The notes under the pieces are model-generated. The model was not told the DNA's origin and searched no databases. It saw only the letters and a list, made by a program, of their open reading frames with translations. From Clostridia bacterium (GTDB taxonomy: Bacteria > Bacillota > Clostridia > Lachnospirales > Lachnospiraceae): 64,000 nt of DNA. Location: the NCBI GenBank assembly GCA_910574835.1, contig CAJTDE010000001.1, forward strand, positions 310,001 through 374,000, written 5' to 3'. The number at the start of each line of letters is the position of its first letter. Position 1 is the first letter of the stretch. The position numbers and the translations under genes were made by a program. Shown piece by piece: positions 1-10,772 of this stretch.

Positions 1-2
1 TA

Positions 3-134
3 TCCGATCTCGGTAAGGTTCCGCTTAGAATCCAGGAACAGATTTTACACCAGACAAGCTTTTTTCAGCTGGACCGCTGGTTCCTTTTAGCGCGCCAGGT
101 GCGGTCCGTCGAAGAATTTATTAACCGGATGTAG
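3..134 (+). CDS. 3' end of an unidentified protein gene (partial)
   Basis: The third frame is open from the window edge to a TAG at 132-134 and gives the last 43 residues of a protein that begins outside the window. The tail ends in a helical stretch (LDRWFLLARQ, then VEEFINRM). It loosely resembles the C-terminal helices of Rpn/PD-(D/E)XK transposase-like nucleases, but 43 residues are too few to assign a family. No terminator follows directly. The next gene on this strand starts about 320 bases downstream. That this is coding is likely; the identity is unknown. Confidence 0.45.
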   Translation, partial: SDLGKVPLRIQEQILHQTSFFQLDRWFLLARQVRSVEEFINRM

Positions 135-455
135 GCAGTCTGTCTTATGAAAGGCAGGCCCGGCGGCGCCCAAATACTTTTCCTTCTGTCAGTTCCCTTT
201 TATCCTGTTTTTCCGTCCGTATTGTTCAAAGGGCAGTCGGATGCTTTCTTCTAGCACTTTCTTTGGGAAAAGTATTTAAAAGCAAAACTTCCGGTTACGG
301 AGCACAGCAGCAACTCGTTTTTCGGTAATTGTAAAAGGTTTTTTAAAATGGACTGGTTTTTTAAAAAAGGATCGATTATACTTAAAAATACCTCTTCAAA
401 AAGATGCTGTTCAAATCATATTTCTTCTCGGATTGGGAAGAGAAAGGAGGATACC
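135..455. other. Intergenic stretch with inverted and direct repeats
   Basis: There is no convincing gene here. A perfect 12-bp inverted repeat (AAATACTTTTCC at 172-183, its complement at 266-277) encloses about 80 bases. A 20-base segment at 398-417 is repeated exactly at 666-685 inside the following gene, which suggests a decayed duplication. An upstream ATG at 348 is in frame with the next gene but has no ribosome binding site. Confidence 0.5.
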
Positions 456-884
456 TTGTTAGATGCAAAAGATCTTTCGGCGATTGCCGAAATAGTTGGG
501 AAGGCCGTTCAGGAATCTGAGGCCAGGATGATTGGGCTGATTCAAGAATCCGAAGAGCGCACGACCGGACTGATTCAGGAATCCATTCAGGCGTCCGAAG
601 ACAGAATGACGAAGTTGATTCAGACCTCAATCCAGGCTTCGGAGGACAGATTGACCAGACGCATGAAAAAGATGCTGTTCAAATCCGAGTCTATGCTTTT
701 GGATGAAATGGAACGCTATGATAAAAAGAATGAAAAACGTTTTGAAAAAATCGAGCGCGAGCTTGACGGATTAAAGGACATCTACCGTGTCACCAAAAAC
801 GAACAGGAGACCATCACCCTCCTGCTCCACAGCATGAAAAGCTTTGAAAAGCGCCTTACCGCCCTGGAGGTAAGAACCGCTTAA
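456..884 (+). CDS. Small coiled-coil protein of unknown function
   Basis: A 142-residue protein read from a TTG at 456, chosen because AAAGGAGG (443-450) lies about 6 bases upstream. The in-frame ATG at 348 has no such site. The sequence is almost wholly charged helix. Residues about 20-70 repeat a unit built on IQESEER/IQASEDR, followed by a basic then acidic coiled coil to the C-terminus. There are no membrane segments, signal peptide or cysteines. It is the only intact plus-strand gene before clpB and is followed by a strong terminator. The repeated units suggest a self-associating rod; the function is unknown. Confidence 0.7.
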   Translation: MLDAKDLSAIAEIVGKAVQESEARMIGLIQESEERTTGLIQESIQASEDRMTKLIQTSIQASEDRLTRRMKKMLFKSESMLLDEMERYDKKNEKRFEKIERELDGLKDIYRVTKNEQETITLLLHSMKSFEKRLTALEVRTA

Positions 885-922
885 ATTCAAGTCCGGACAT
901 GCTTTACATCATTAAATAAGAG

Positions 923-983
923 ACGGCCCCGGCATTGCAGAGTATCGGTACTTCCGGTATTCTGCAATGCCAGGGCCGTTTTT
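923..983 (+). terminator. Rho-independent terminator, probably bidirectional
   Basis: A long hairpin (ACGGCCC..., GGCATTGCAGA paired with TCTGCAATGCC, then GGGCCGT) ends in TTTTT on the plus strand. It ends the coiled-coil gene. It also lies 17 bases past the dnaJ stop, so it may stop the heat-shock operon from the other side, although the minus-strand T tract is weak. Confidence 0.8.
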
Positions 984-1000
984 ATAAGTCCTGTCAATGT

Positions 1001-2161
1001 TTATTCATCCAGCGCTTCCTTTACCTTATCCATAAAGCGCTTTTTCGCTTTTCCCCCTTTTCCCGAGGGCGCAATGCCGTTTACCGCATCGTCATAGGCA
1101 CGCAGGGCTTCTTTTGCATCCTTGCTCAAATCCGTAGGCACCTGGACAACCAGGGTTACATAATGATCTCCTCGCACATTTTTATTCCGCAGGGACGGTA
1201 CGCCCTTGCCCTTTAAGCGGACACGGGTATCGGTCTGGGTTCCTGCCTTTACGTCGTACTCCACTTCGCCGTCCACGGTCTTGATCCGCACCGTGCCTCC
1301 AAGAGCCGCTGTCACAAAGTTGATGGGAGCCGTGGAATAAATGTTCGTATCCTGTCTCTGGAAAATGGGATGCCTGCTTACAAGAACCTCCACCAGCAAG
1401 TCCCCTCTGGGTCCGCCGTTCACTCCCGGCTCTCCTTTGCCGCGAATACGGATGCTCTGGCCATTGTCAATTCCGGCCGGCACGGTGACCGCAATTTTCT
1501 TCTTACTGGAAATATATCCTGTTCCGTAGCAGTCGGGGCATTTCTCCTTAATTACCTTACCGGTTCCGTTGCAGTCAGGGCAGGTGCGCACATTCTGTAC
1601 CATGCCAAATAAAGACTGCTGGGTATACACCACCTGACCCTTGCCGCCGCACTTTGTACAGGTAATCGGAGAGGTTCCCGGCTTTGCACCGGTTCCGTTG
1701 CACTTTCCGCACTCATCCTTTAACGTCAGCTCAATTTCCTTATCACAGCCAAATACGGCTTCCTCAAAGGTCACACGTATCTGTGCCCTCAGATTTGCCC
1801 CCTGCATAGGACCGTTGTTGGCTCTCCTGCTACGGCCGCCGCCAAAGAGATCACCGAAAATATCTCCAAAGATATCTCCCATATCAGCACCGGTGAAATC
1901 GAAGCCGCCAAAGCCTCCTCCGGCGCCTCCTTCAAAGGCCGCATGGCCGAACTGATCGTACTGACGGCGCTTATCCGGATCACTTAAGACCGCATAAGCT
2001 TCGGAAGCCTCCTTAAACTTTTTCTCCGCCTCCTGGTCGCCGGGGTTCATATCGGGATGATATTTTTTCGCCAGCTGACGGTATGCTTTTTTAATTGCGG
2101 CATCATCCGCATTTTTGTCTATGCCTAAGACCTCATAATAGTCTCTCTTCTGCTCTGCCAT
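1001..2161 (-). CDS. dnaJ: Chaperone protein DnaJ (Hsp40)
   Basis: A 386-residue type I DnaJ, the co-chaperone that delivers unfolded clients to DnaK and stimulates its ATPase. The J domain occupies residues 1-70 with the HPD triad at 35-37. A Gly/Phe-rich linker with a repeated [14 protein letters not shown] follows, then a zinc-binding region with four CxxCxGxG-type repeats at about 150-225, and the C-terminal substrate domain. Length and order are normal for the family. The start has a good ribosome site (AAGAGGAAG). It is the last gene of hrcA-grpE-dnaK-dnaJ, separated from dnaK by 219 bases that hold a hairpin. Confidence 0.98.
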   Translation of the reverse strand: MAEQKRDYYEVLGIDKNADDAAIKKAYRQLAKKYHPDMNPGDQEAEKKFKEASEAYAVLSDPDKRRQYDQFGHAAFEGGAGGGFGGFDFTGADMGDIFGDIFGDLFGGGRSRRANNGPMQGANLRAQIRVTFEEAVFGCDKEIELTLKDECGKCNGTGAKPGTSPITCTKCGGKGQVVYTQQSLFGMVQNVRTCPDCNGTGKVIKEKCPDCYGTGYISSKKKIAVTVPAGIDNGQSIRIRGKGEPGVNGGPRGDLLVEVLVSRHPIFQRQDTNIYSTAPINFVTAALGGTVRIKTVDGEVEYDVKAGTQTDTRVRLKGKGVPSLRNKNVRGDHYVTLVVQVPTDLSKDAKEALRAYDDAVNGIAPSGKGGKAKKRFMDKVKEALDE

Positions 2162-2276
2162 TCTTCTATCTTCCTCTTTATTTAAATACTCCTGGTAATC
2201 AGACGAATCACTTGCCTATGTTACCCTCTGCCGTTCATCGAAAAACGGTGAGATGCAATGTTTTTAATACGGCCAA

Positions 2277-2321
2277 ATTCCAAGGAAAGCGGACTGCTTC
2301 TTCGTTCACTTTCCTTGGAAT
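2277..2321 (-). promoter_or_regulatory. Intercistronic hairpin between dnaK and dnaJ
   Basis: A perfect 13-bp stem (ATTCCAAGGAAAG at 2277-2289 with its complement at 2309-2321) encloses a 19-base loop. In the direction of transcription no U tract follows, so it is not a classic terminator. It is more likely an RNA processing or stabilising structure that sets the dnaK:dnaJ ratio. That role is inferred. Confidence 0.6.
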
Positions 2322-2380
2322 CCTTTTTATGCTACGGTTCACACAGTGACCGGTAACTCACTTCGCAATACACAAAGATT

Positions 2381-4919
<2,539 letters not shown>

Positions 4920-4943
4920 GGGTCTTTACCCCTTTCTCTTCCT

Positions 4944-5978
4944 TTATTCTCTCTTTCGGTTATATATCTCGTCCAGCTGGTCCGTGAGGGTTTTCAAGGT
5001 GTTTACCACATTTTCATAGTCCATGCGCTTCGGTCCTATGATTCCGATGGTGCCGCGAAGTCCGTCTCCCAGCTCGTAGGTGGCTGTCACCACGCTGCAG
5101 TCCTTCATGGCCTGTACGGGAAGCTCCTGGCCAATGTATACCTGGATGTCCCGGTCGCCGCTTTCCTCCAGGGTCCGGGTTACCAGATCCGTAAGCTCCT
5201 GCTTTTCCTCGAAGGTGCTTAGCAGCTCGCTGGCCTTTCCGTTCTCGGACAGCTCCGGATAGCGGAAAATGTTGGTGGTTCCGGAGGTGTATATCTCTAC
5301 TTCCTCCTCCGAATGAATGACCTCCGCCACCGCGTCAATGACGTCGGCTACCAGTCCGCTGTGGATTCCTGCCTGCTCCTTCAGGTTCTTTATCATGGCC
5401 AGATTGATTTCCTCGATGGCCAATCCGTTCAGAACGCTGTTCAGAAGGATGTTCAGCTTCAGCACGGTCTCCTGGTCCAGCTCTTCGGTGACCGGAATCA
5501 CCTTGTTTCGTACCAGATTGCCTTCCAGCATGATAACGGTAAGTATCTGGGTGGAACTGACCTTGGAGAGCTGAATGAATTTCAGCTTGTTCCGGTGGTA
5601 GGTGGGGGCGGATACTATGGTGGCGTAGTTGGTGTTGGCCGCCAGGACCTTTACTACCTGCTTGAGTACGCGCTCCATTTTGTCGGTCCGCTCTATCATC
5701 AGCTCTTTCAGCTCGCTGACTTCCCGGTCTTTTTCTTCCATCATCCGATCCACGTAGAGACGGTAGCCTTTGTCAGATGGGATTCTTCCGGCTGAGGTGT
5801 GGGGCTGCAGGATGTAACCCATTTCCTCCAGGTCTGACATCTCGTTGCGGATGGTTGCGGAGCTTAGGTTCAAATCGGAATACTTGGAAATGGTTCTGGA
5901 GCCTACGGGTTCTCCTGTTTCCATGTAGTTGCGGATGATTGCCTGCAGGATTTTCAGTTTTCTTTCGTCCAGTTCCAA
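4944..5978 (-). CDS. hrcA: Heat-inducible transcription repressor HrcA
   Basis: A 344-residue HrcA, the repressor that binds CIRCE and is kept active by GroEL. The N-terminal winged helix (residues 1-75, with TISKYSDLNLSSATIRNEMSD) is followed by the GAF-like and dimerisation domains ending in GTIGIIGPKRMDYENV. The start codon is TTG at 5978 behind GGGGTG. It is the first gene of the heat-shock operon, and the CIRCE lies between its promoter and start, so it represses itself. No other CIRCE was seen in the window. Confidence 0.98.
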   Translation of the reverse strand: MELDERKLKILQAIIRNYMETGEPVGSRTISKYSDLNLSSATIRNEMSDLEEMGYILQPHTSAGRIPSDKGYRLYVDRMMEEKDREVSELKELMIERTDKMERVLKQVVKVLAANTNYATIVSAPTYHRNKLKFIQLSKVSSTQILTVIMLEGNLVRNKVIPVTEELDQETVLKLNILLNSVLNGLAIEEINLAMIKNLKEQAGIHSGLVADVIDAVAEVIHSEEEVEIYTSGTTNIFRYPELSENGKASELLSTFEEKQELTDLVTRTLEESGDRDIQVYIGQELPVQAMKDCSVVTATYELGDGLRGTIGIIGPKRMDYENVVNTLKTLTDQLDEIYNRKRE

Positions 5979-6043
5979 TTCGTCACCCCATTTTTATAGA
6001 GGATTTCCCTTTTTGTTGGAAATACTCCTGTGTCTTTTTTCTA

Positions 6044-6070
6044 TTAGCACTCGGCCCTTTTGAGTGCTAA
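6044..6070 (-). promoter_or_regulatory. CIRCE operator of the hrcA operon
   Basis: A perfect TTAGCACTC-N9-GAGTGCTAA inverted repeat, identical to the CIRCE consensus bound by HrcA. It starts 4 bases downstream of the -10 element and lies about 65 bases before the hrcA start, so bound HrcA would block initiation. Confidence 0.97.
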
Positions 6071-6074
6071 CATT

Positions 6075-6103
6075 AAAATAGCACTATGGATTGCGTTTGT
6101 CAA
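6075..6103 (-). promoter_or_regulatory. Sigma-A promoter of hrcA-grpE-dnaK-dnaJ
   Basis: On the minus strand, a -35 TTGACA (6098-6103) is separated by 17 bases from a -10 TATTTT (6075-6080). CIRCE begins immediately downstream. Confidence 0.85.
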
Positions 6104-6135
6104 GCGAGTTTATGTTTTTTTTAGAAATTTAGGGG

Positions 6136-6193
6136 GCAGTTCATCCAGGAGGAGGCGGCGGGCAGAGGCACAGGCTTTTCCTGGATGAACTGC
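6136..6193. repeat. REP-like long hairpin
   Basis: A perfect 14-bp inverted repeat (GCAGTTCATCCAGG at 6136-6149, complement at 6180-6193) with a purine-rich 30-base loop. The base of the stem is flanked by GGGGG on the left and TTGGGGACGGG on the right. GGGGAC-type ends recall REP sequences associated with RAYT transposases, but no transposase is present here. On the plus strand it runs into TTTTTT at 6207-6212, so it could also terminate transcription. Confidence 0.5.
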
Positions 6194-6225
6194 TTGGGGA
6201 CGGGAGTTTTTTGGTGTTTTTATTT

Positions 6226-6606
6226 TTATAATACTTTGATTGGTGGATGGCTTGTTTCTTTGTTATGCAGGTCTTTTGGCTTTCTGAATCTGATGCTTAT
6301 TTTTAGCTTGATATGCATTTCGCTTTCCTTATGTGATAGCAATGACATCTCCATCCACAAGGGCAGGCCCATTGGCGGTGAAAATATTTTTGCTGTTTCT
6401 TCTGTGGTAAATGTTTTTGATTCGTATTTTCCTTTTATAAATGCGGTTTTGTAATACAAATCCTTACTGGATAATCTTGACAGCTCTTTTTCGCTTGTAT
6501 CCGGATAAATATGTATATGATATTGTGTACAAGTTATATTATTTTTTTCTTTTAGTTCATTTATGGCTGCTGTCAGACTATTGCTTAACATTATAGTATA
6601 GTTCAT
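6226..6606 (-). CDS. Hypothetical protein, 126 residues
   Basis: A soluble 126-residue protein with no family I recognise. It has a mixed charged composition, one cysteine, a Phe/Tyr/Lys-rich middle (YYKTAFIKGKYESKTF) and the conserved-looking patch MGLPLWMEMSLLSHKE. GAGGAG lies 13 bases before the ATG, slightly far. The gene is AT-richer than its neighbours, which may point to transfer. It lies alone between the heat-shock promoter and clpB on the strand opposite clpB. Confidence 0.55.
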   Translation of the reverse strand: MNYTIMLSNSLTAAINELKEKNNITCTQYHIHIYPDTSEKELSRLSSKDLYYKTAFIKGKYESKTFTTEETAKIFSPPMGLPLWMEMSLLSHKESEMHIKLKISIRFRKPKDLHNKETSHPPIKVL

Positions 6607-6852
6607 ATCTGGCTGCTTTCTCCTCTTTTGGGTTGTATGCTAATTATAAAGTATTTGCCTGACGCCTGCAACGGATAGGTGCCGCTACATTTTCAGCGGG
6701 TATGTAATTTCTAAAGGGATAAGCGGTTTTCTGTATGGATGCGTGGTCTGTATTGGGAAATGTATAAGGATTTATGGGGGTGTCTGCCAGGAAGAACGTT
6801 TGGACGGAATGCTTTGTTTAGAAATGTTTAGAATTATTTTAGAAATTAAGTA
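6607..6852. other. Intergenic stretch without recognised features
   Basis: No gene or clear structure was found between the small hypothetical protein and the clpB promoter. The only plausible contents are regulatory sequences for the two divergent genes. Confidence 0.4.
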
Positions 6853-6881
6853 TTGCATTTTTTGATAGAGAGTGATATATA
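6853..6881 (+). promoter_or_regulatory. Probable clpB promoter
   Basis: TTGCAT (6853-6858), 17 bases, TATATA (6876-6881). A TATACT at 6878-6883 overlaps it with 19-base spacing. No CIRCE and no CtsR-type tandem heptamer was found around it, so the heat-shock control of clpB is not explained by these two repressors. Confidence 0.55.
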
Positions 6882-6905
6882 CTAGGTGTAGACAAGTGAA
6901 CAAGG

Positions 6906-6945
6906 CCCTGTATCACATGCATAAGTGTGTGGTATAGGGTTTTTT
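6906..6945 (+). terminator. Terminator-like hairpin in the clpB leader (possible attenuator)
   Basis: A 12-bp stem (CCCTGTATCACA at 6906-6917 against its G-U-tolerant complement ending GGTATAGGG) is followed directly by TTTTTT at 6940-6945. It lies after the predicted clpB start point (about 6888) and before the Shine-Dalgarno (6966-6971). It would terminate or attenuate clpB transcription. No upstream plus-strand gene needs a terminator here. Confidence 0.6.
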
Positions 6946-6977
6946 GCATTTTACGGAACCGGAATAGGAGGCAGATT

Positions 6978-9569
6978 ATGAATATTAACAAATTTACTCA
7001 GAAATCTATACAGGCTGTGAATGACCTGGAAAAGACTGCCTATGAATATGGCAATCAGGAGCTGGAACAGGAGCATTTGCTTATGAGCCTTCTTAGGCAG
7101 GAGGATAGCCTTATCCTGAAGCTGATTTCTAAGATGGAGATTCAGCCGGAGCATTTTGTGAATCGGGTGGAGCAGGCTCTAAGTAAGAGGGTGAAGGTTT
7201 CCGGCGGGCAGCCCTATGTGGGGCAGTATTTAAATAAGGTACTTATCAGTGCTGAGGATGAGGCGAAGCAGATGGGGGATGAGTATGTTTCCGTGGAGCA
7301 TTTGTTTCTTGCTCTTCTTGATAACCCAAGCCCTTCTGTTAAGGAGATTTTTAAGGAATATGGGATTACGAGGGAGCGTTTTCTGAAAGCTCTTTCTACG
7401 GTTCGGGGGAATCAGCGTGTTACCAGTGATAATCCTGAGGCGACGTATGATACGCTGAATAAGTATGGGGCGGATCTGGTGGAGCGGGCGCGGGAGCAGA
7501 AGCTTGACCCGGTGATTGGACGGGATGCGGAGATTCGAAATATTATTCGTATTCTCTCCAGAAAGACGAAGAATAATCCTGTTCTTATCGGGGAACCCGG
7601 CGTGGGTAAGACGGCTGCTATTGAAGGGCTGGCCCAGCGGATTGTCCGGGGGGATGTGCCGGAAGGACTTAAGGATAAGAAGCTTTTTTCGCTGGATATG
7701 GGCGCTCTGGTGGCCGGGGCCAAATACCGGGGGGAATTTGAGGAGCGTTTGAAGGCTGTGCTGGATGAGGTTCGCAAGAGCGACGGGCAGATTATTCTTT
7801 TTATTGATGAGCTGCATTTGATTGTGGGAGCCGGTAAGACGGACGGGGCTATGGATGCAGGCAATATGTTAAAGCCGATGCTTGCCAGAGGGGAGCTTCA
7901 TTGTATCGGCGCTACGACCCTGGATGAGTATCGGCAGTATATTGAAAAGGATGCGGCTTTGGAACGGCGTTTTCAGCCGGTGATGGTGGATGAGCCTACG
8001 GTGGAGGATACGATTTCTATCTTAAGAGGGTTGAAGGAGCGCTATGAGGTGTTCCACGGCGTTAAGATTACGGACGCGGCGCTTGTGTCTGCGGCTGCGC
8101 TCTCCAACCGCTATATTTCCGACCGTTTTCTGCCGGATAAGGCGATTGACCTGGTGGATGAAGCCTGCGCTTTGATTAAGACGGAGCTTGATTCTATGCC
8201 GGCGGAGCTGGATGAGCTGAGCCGGAAAATCATGCAGCTTGAGATTGAAGAGGCGGCTTTAAAAAAGGAGACGGATCGTCTGAGCCAGGAGCGGTTGGAG
8301 CATCTTCAAAGAGAGCTTGCGGAGCTTCGGGATGAATTTAATGGAAAGAAGGCTCAGTGGGATAATGAAAAAACCTCGGTGGAGCGTCTCTCCAAGCTGC
8401 GTGAGGAAATTGAGGATATTAATAAGCAGATTCAGACGGCGCAGCAGAATTATGATCTGAATAAGGCTGCGGAGCTGCAATACGGCAAGCTTCCTCAGCT
8501 TCAAAAGCAGCTGGCGCAGGAGGAGGAATCGATTCATAAGAAGGATTTGTCTCTGGTGCATGAGGCGGTGACGGAGGATGAGATTGCCCGTATTATTTCC
8601 CGGTGGACGGGGATTCCGGTGGCTAAGCTAACGGAAAGCGAGCGGAATAAGACACTGCATCTGGATGAGGAGCTTCACAAGCGCGTGATTGGGCAGGATG
8701 AGGGAGTGACTCTTGTTTCTGAGGCTATTATTCGTTCTAAGGCGGGGATTAAAGACCCCGGCAAGCCCATTGGCTCTTTTCTGTTTCTTGGGCCTACGGG
8801 TGTGGGAAAGACGGAGCTTGCCAAGGCTCTTGCGGCCAGTCTCTTTGATGATGAGCAGAATATGGTGCGGATAGATATGAGTGAGTATATGGAGAAGTAC
8901 TCTGTTTCCCGGCTGATCGGAGCGCCTCCCGGATATGTGGGCTATGAGGAGGGCGGCCAGCTTACGGAGGCCGTTCGCAGAAAGCCTTATTCCGTGGTGC
9001 TGTTTGATGAGATTGAGAAGGCCCATCCTGATGTGTTCAATGTGCTTCTGCAGGTACTGGATGATGGAAGGATTACGGATTCTCAGGGGCGCACGGTGGA
9101 TTTTAAGAATACGATTTTGATTATGACCTCGAATATCGGTTCTTCTTATCTTCTGGAGGGGATTGATGATGAGGGAAATATCCGAGATGAGGCTCAGAAG
9201 CTGGTGATGAATGACTTGAGAGCGCATTTCCGGCCGGAATTTTTGAATCGGCTGGATGAAACGATTCTCTTTAAGCCTTTAAGCAAGAGGGATATTGCTT
9301 CCATTATTCATCTGCTTCTGGATGAGCTGAACGGACGTTTGAAGGACCGGGAGCTGACTCTTGCGCTTACGGAGCAGGCCAGGACATTTATTACGGAGCA
9401 TGGATACGATCCGGTGTACGGCGCGCGGCCTTTGAAGCGGTATATGCAGAAGCATGTGGAGACCCTTGCCGCAAAGCTTATTCTGGGCGGGAAGATCGCT
9501 GCGGGGGATACGATTGTGATTGATACGGATGGGGAGGGATTGACTGCTTCTCTTAATTCGTCTGTTTAA
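6978..9569 (+). CDS. clpB: ATP-dependent disaggregase ClpB
   Basis: An 863-residue Hsp100 that extracts proteins from aggregates together with DnaK/DnaJ. The N-terminal repeat domain (1-150) precedes AAA+ module 1 with Walker A GEPGVGKT at about 204, a middle coiled coil at about 400-530 (rich in Leu/Glu/Gln, marking ClpB rather than ClpA/C), and AAA+ module 2 with GPTGVGKT at about 604. The start is the ATG at 6978 behind AGGAGG. An upstream in-frame GTG at 6927 lies inside the leader hairpin and is not credible. It is transcribed opposite to the dnaK operon. Confidence 0.97.
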   Translation: MNINKFTQKSIQAVNDLEKTAYEYGNQELEQEHLLMSLLRQEDSLILKLISKMEIQPEHFVNRVEQALSKRVKVSGGQPYVGQYLNKVLISAEDEAKQMGDEYVSVEHLFLALLDNPSPSVKEIFKEYGITRERFLKALSTVRGNQRVTSDNPEATYDTLNKYGADLVERAREQKLDPVIGRDAEIRNIIRILSRKTKNNPVLIGEPGVGKTAAIEGLAQRIVRGDVPEGLKDKKLFSLDMGALVAGAKYRGEFEERLKAVLDEVRKSDGQIILFIDELHLIVGAGKTDGAMDAGNMLKPMLARGELHCIGATTLDEYRQYIEKDAALERRFQPVMVDEPTVEDTISILRGLKERYEVFHGVKITDAALVSAAALSNRYISDRFLPDKAIDLVDEACALIKTELDSMPAELDELSRKIMQLEIEEAALKKETDRLSQERLEHLQRELAELRDEFNGKKAQWDNEKTSVERLSKLREEIEDINKQIQTAQQNYDLNKAAELQYGKLPQLQKQLAQEEESIHKKDLSLVHEAVTEDEIARIISRWTGIPVAKLTESERNKTLHLDEELHKRVIGQDEGVTLVSEAIIRSKAGIKDPGKPIGSFLFLGPTGVGKTELAKALAASLFDDEQNMVRIDMSEYMEKYSVSRLIGAPPGYVGYEEGGQLTEAVRRKPYSVVLFDEIEKAHPDVFNVLLQVLDDGRITDSQGRTVDFKNTILIMTSNIGSSYLLEGIDDEGNIRDEAQKLVMNDLRAHFRPEFLNRLDETILFKPLSKRDIASIIHLLLDELNGRLKDRELTLALTEQARTFITEHGYDPVYGARPLKRYMQKHVETLAAKLILGGKIAAGDTIVIDTDGEGLTASLNSSV

Positions 9570-9618
9570 TGGTATCTTTCTATAGGGAAATTATGTTTCA
9601 CATTGAAAAATAAGGAGG

Positions 9619-9669
9619 GCCGGGATATAGAAACAGTTGGTTTCTTATTACCCGGCACCCCGTATTTTT
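9619..9669 (+). terminator. Probable clpB terminator
   Basis: GCCGGG (9619-9624) pairs with CCCGGC (9651-9656), with a smaller internal AGAAAC/GTTTCT pairing, and TTTTT follows at 9665. The structure is imperfect but correctly placed after the clpB stop. Confidence 0.45.
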
Positions 9670-9709
9670 ATGTTGTTTTTTTGCTTCAAGACGGTTGTAA
9701 AATAAGTTC

Positions 9710-10150
9710 TTATCTCTGTCCGCAGCTCTTTAGCTTAAAGTACAGAGGCACCAGTACGGCATTTATTATGGCTGCATAAAATACGGAAATAAAAGCCACT
9801 GATATATCCGGACCAATATTTGACAGTCCAAAATCCAAATCCATACAATGCAAAATATTTATCACGCTTATTGCAACGCCCAGCACTCCGAATATAAGAG
9901 AGGATATGCATACCAGCTTAACTGCCTGCGCACTTTCTTTCATTTCTTTCTTGTTGTATTCTTTCCTGCCAGAGATATAAACAAATGCCTTTATAAATCC
10001 TTTCCAACAGCCTGTACCTATCAACATCAAAATGCATGGAACCACGATGAATCCAAAACTGATCAGGTCTATAAAATTATAAACTCTGTCCGGGCCAATG
10101 CCATACATAAGGCAAATCAGCAAGCCTGCTAAATATATCAAATATCCCAT
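9710..10150 (-). CDS. MotA/TolQ/ExbB-like small membrane protein
   Basis: A 146-residue membrane protein with about four hydrophobic segments. The C-terminal half (GPDISVAFISVFYAAIINAV) matches the last two helices of the MotA/TolQ/ExbB proton-channel fold, and the N-terminus (DLISFGFIVVPCILMLIG) fits the start of MotA. It is about half the length of a flagellar MotA and no MotB or ExbD partner is adjacent. The start was chosen at 10150 behind GGAGGAAA; a longer open frame upstream has no site. It probably forms a two-gene unit with the next membrane-anchored protein. The function is inferred from fold only. Confidence 0.6.
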   Translation of the reverse strand: MGYLIYLAGLLICLMYGIGPDRVYNFIDLISFGFIVVPCILMLIGTGCWKGFIKAFVYISGRKEYNKKEMKESAQAVKLVCISSLIFGVLGVAISVINILHCMDLDFGLSNIGPDISVAFISVFYAAIINAVLVPLYFKLKSCGQR

Positions 10151-10205
10151 AACGGTTTCCTCCCTAAATAAATGTACCCAAATTATATTCAGATGCACTT
10201 CCATA

Positions 10206-10703
10206 TCATGCAAGGGAATACCTGAGCAGCCGCTGCATAAAAGTGTGTTTTGTATCTGTTTTCTTTTCACTCATATAGGGAGGCTCCGCCGGATCGGGCT
10301 TTGTATAAATTCCGTCCACAATATCCTGGTAAACATCCGCATCTGCGGGATTTCCCTCTTTGATTACGCGGATTTCCGTAACTCCCGGATACTGGCCCGG
10401 ATAGGATTCCATCATCATCCCATCGCCGTATATTTTTACAATATTTCCTTTGACAAGCTGATCAAATGCAATTTCCTTCCCTTTTATATCGTATACCTTG
10501 AACTCCTCATTCCAAGCGGCAACTTCAAATGCCCCCCGCTGTTCATCAACAAATATATGAAGTCCCTCGCCAAAGGGCACATACATTGCGGTAATTGCCA
10601 ATGCTTCTCGTTCCATTTTCTTTTTTGCATACAGCAGCCCGCCTATGACCGTAAGCAGAATGACGCACCCTGCCGCAAGCCATAAATATGATTTCTTCTT
10701 CAA
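10206..10703 (-). CDS. Membrane-anchored protein, OB-fold-like
   Basis: A 165-residue protein with an N-terminal signal anchor (residues 4-26), an extracytoplasmic domain, and a short basic tail. The pattern KGNIVKIYGDGMMMES recalls the OB-like fold of small secreted DUF3221-type proteins, but similarity is weak. The start is TTG at 10703 behind GGAGA. It lies 55 bases upstream of the MotA-like gene on the same strand, so the two are probably co-transcribed. The function is unknown. Confidence 0.6.
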   Translation of the reverse strand: MKKKSYLWLAAGCVILLTVIGGLLYAKKKMEREALAITAMYVPFGEGLHIFVDEQRGAFEVAAWNEEFKVYDIKGKEIAFDQLVKGNIVKIYGDGMMMESYPGQYPGVTEIRVIKEGNPADADVYQDIVDGIYTKPDPAEPPYMSEKKTDTKHTFMQRLLRYSLA

Positions 10704-10772
10704 GCTTTTCTCCGTTCTTTTTTCTGAAATGATTTTTACTTATAATAGACGGGGACGGCAAAGAATCGGTTT

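Noticed and set aside
6927-6977. Upstream GTG start for clpB
   Set aside because: It lies inside the leader hairpin, has no ribosome site, and the extra residues do not match the family; the ATG at 6978 has AGGAGG.
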